A stretch of DNA of 6,373 nt from Desulfobacteraceae bacterium (GTDB lineage: Bacteria > Desulfobacterota > Desulfobacteria > Desulfobacterales > Desulfosalsimonadaceae): assembly GCA_021162325.1 (NCBI GenBank), contig JAGGYV010000156.1, positions 1 to 6,373 on the forward strand, read 5' to 3'. The notes below the pieces were generated by a model that had not been told where the DNA came from, did no database searches, and worked only from the letters and a program-made list of their open reading frames with translations. Of the stretch, positions 4,951 to 6,373 are shown piece after piece. The first letter of the stretch is position 1; each line of letters begins with the position of its first letter. The translations under genes were made by a program, and so were the position numbers.

Positions 4951-6373
4951 ATGAATAATTCTTCTTCAAAAATCCATTCCTGGCAACCTTTAGCACCGGA
5001 CAAACTCCGCACCATCCGCCAGATATTTACAAACCTTTTCCCAGTCCCTGAAAATGACAATCTGGCAGAACACATTTCCGGATACTGGATCAACACACTT
5101 AAAAAAATCTGGAAAAATAAGCCTGACGCCATCAGACAAAAAGACCTGGCGTACACACCCGGCGATCCTTTATCTCGCATTCGCCAAAAAACCGTTGTTA
5201 TTGCCTATGCGGACAGTATTTTTGAAAAAGAGGAGAAAACCTTAAAAACCCTGGACAAGTTCTTAAGTCAACATTTCCCTGCCATCGGCGGCCTTCACAT
5301 TCTGCCGGCCTGCGTGGTGGCAGATTCCCGGTTTAATGACGGATATTTTTCCCAAATCGTTCGAAATAAAATCCACCCCTCTTTTGGATCTAACCAAAAG
5401 TTTGCGGACATGGCAGAAAAATATTTTTCCATGACCGACTTTGTTTTAAATCATGTGGATATCGACAATCCCAAATTCCAGTCCTACCTGAACGGCAATG
5501 ACGTTAGCGGAGACTGCTTTTTTGTATTTACAGAAGCCGAATATCAGCAGCGACTTTCAAACAAGGACTTTGATCAGGTCTTTCGTCCTCGCCCGTTTCC
5601 GCTGTTCACAATTTTCAGAAAAATCCCAACGAATGCTCGATTCGCAGAGATGGATTTTATCGGCAGGGTTAACGCAATGAATCAATGCCTGGCCCCAGAC
5701 CGCCTGCCGGAAGAGGTTATTGCCCTGTTGTCTGTTTTCAATAAAATCAAAAACGACCAGATGCTGCTGGAAAATGATTATACTTGCATGACACGGTTTA
5801 TCAAATATCTCGAACATCATACAACAATCCCCCCTCAATCCCTGTTCACACTTTCTGAAACCCAGGAAACAAACCATATCCCCCATATTTTCAAAGAATT
5901 CATCAAAACAAAAAAAGACCTGCTGATTGCCCTGGGCAATGATTCAGAAACAGCGCAAAAATATTCGACAATCTATGAAAAAAATGACGCCCTGATTTTT
6001 GGCGAAGAAATCCGGGCACTGACCACCTTCAGTCATGTGCAGGTGGACCTGAATACATCCACCTATGAAGGGCTAAAAATGCTGGCGGATGATTTTGCCT
6101 GGTACCTGACCATGGATCTGGATATGCTGCGTCTGGATGCGGCCAATTTCGCGTTTAAACGCTGGAAAACGTCCTGTTTCGGATTGCCTGAAGTCAACAG
6201 TCTGATGAAAATCCTTTACCTGTCCATGGAATGCGTATCACCGAGAACAGTGGCCAACCTGGAGGTCAACGACAAGCTGAGTGCGATTCTTAAACAAATG
6301 GCGGACAAAAATGCACCCCCGCCCATGATGTATGATTTTCATCTGGCAAGTATTTTACCGGTTATTTTCAACA
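4951..6373 (+). CDS. Divergent GH13 alpha-glucoside phosphorylase-like enzyme (sucrose/glucosylglycerate phosphorylase type), 3' end outside window
   Basis: The frame is open from ATG 4951 to the window edge (474 codons, no stop). The start has GGAG seven bases upstream. Landmarks of the GH13 barrel in the sucrose-phosphorylase-like subfamily appear in order: GGLHILP (113-119); DFVLNHVD (163-170) with N167-H168; RPRPFPL (212-218); TTFSHVQVDLN (358-368), like the family's TFS-DQ-VDLN; LRLDAANF (393-400) with nucleophile D396; an F-KRWKTSC segment (402-409) like the usual W-K-GTSC; and ANLEVND (435-441) with acid/base E438. The region carrying the transition-state aspartate appears to lie past the edge. 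Such enzymes reversibly phosphorolyse sucrose or glucosylglycerate to glucose 1-phosphate in the cytoplasm. The usual SSDDGFSV loop is replaced by ADSRFNDGYFS (125-135), so substrate cannot be read off. No signal peptide is seen. It appears to be transcribed alone, from its own promoter. Confidence 0.85.
   Translation, partial: MNNSSSKIHSWQPLAPDKLRTIRQIFTNLFPVPENDNLAEHISGYWINTLKKIWKNKPDAIRQKDLAYTPGDPLSRIRQKTVVIAYADSIFEKEEKTLKTLDKFLSQHFPAIGGLHILPACVVADSRFNDGYFSQIVRNKIHPSFGSNQKFADMAEKYFSMTDFVLNHVDIDNPKFQSYLNGNDVSGDCFFVFTEAEYQQRLSNKDFDQVFRPRPFPLFTIFRKIPTNARFAEMDFIGRVNAMNQCLAPDRLPEEVIALLSVFNKIKNDQMLLENDYTCMTRFIKYLEHHTTIPPQSLFTLSETQETNHIPHIFKEFIKTKKDLLIALGNDSETAQKYSTIYEKNDALIFGEEIRALTTFSHVQVDLNTSTYEGLKMLADDFAWYLTMDLDMLRLDAANFAFKRWKTSCFGLPEVNSLMKILYLSMECVSPRTVANLEVNDKLSAILKQMADKNAPPPMMYDFHLASILPVIFN

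Noticed and set aside
4923..5886. Short ORFs at 5054-5245 and 5498-5680 (plus) and 4923-5180 and 5557-5886 (minus)
   Set aside because: All overlap the long GH13 frame, which has a promoter, a ribosome binding site and family motifs.

Overview
The window looks like chromosomal DNA of a sulfate-reducer-like member of the Desulfobacterota, probably Desulfobacterales. I infer this from a selenocysteine-encoding ArsC-like gene, from short repeat families of a kind I associate with these genomes, and from the overall flavour of the proteins. No marker gene in the window proves the taxon.

Layout. Bases 1-813 (+) are the 3' end of a large helicase gene that enters from the left. It carries the last motifs of a superfamily 2 helicase followed by a single-HKD phospholipase D-type nuclease domain. 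This stretch is locally AT-rich and resembles mobile or defence-type proteins. It converges on a leftward block at 938-4214. In transcription order that block holds an 18-codon TfoX-like remnant, dinB (DNA polymerase IV), a DUF2784 membrane protein, a class III aminotransferase and a small thioredoxin-fold protein. The remnant overlaps dinB by ATGA, DUF2784 follows dinB after 5 bases, and the last gene follows the aminotransferase after 16 bases. These look like two translationally tight pairs, dinB-DUF2784 and aminotransferase-selenoprotein, separated by 137 bases.

The main find is the last gene. Conventional ORF calling would start it at GTG 1213. An in-frame ATG with a good ribosome binding site at 1273 adds 20 residues, including an in-frame UGA exactly where the family has its redox cysteine (a U-T-S-C motif). 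A stem-loop with the expected spacing and loop for a bacterial SECIS follows that UGA. It should be annotated as a 111-residue selenoprotein.

Bases 4215-4950 form a 736-base divergent intergenic region. It contains a candidate dinB-side promoter, a perfect 28-bp inverted repeat whose arms are themselves hairpins, a second degenerate palindromic repeat, and a good sigma70-type promoter at 4888-4916. From 4951 to the right edge (+) runs an incomplete gene of at least 474 codons. It encodes a divergent GH13 enzyme of the sucrose/glucosylglycerate phosphorylase type, with the nucleophile and acid/base residues in place.

Functionally the genes do not form one pathway: DNA damage bypass (dinB), amino acid metabolism (aminotransferase), selenium-dependent redox chemistry, and alpha-glucoside or compatible-solute metabolism.
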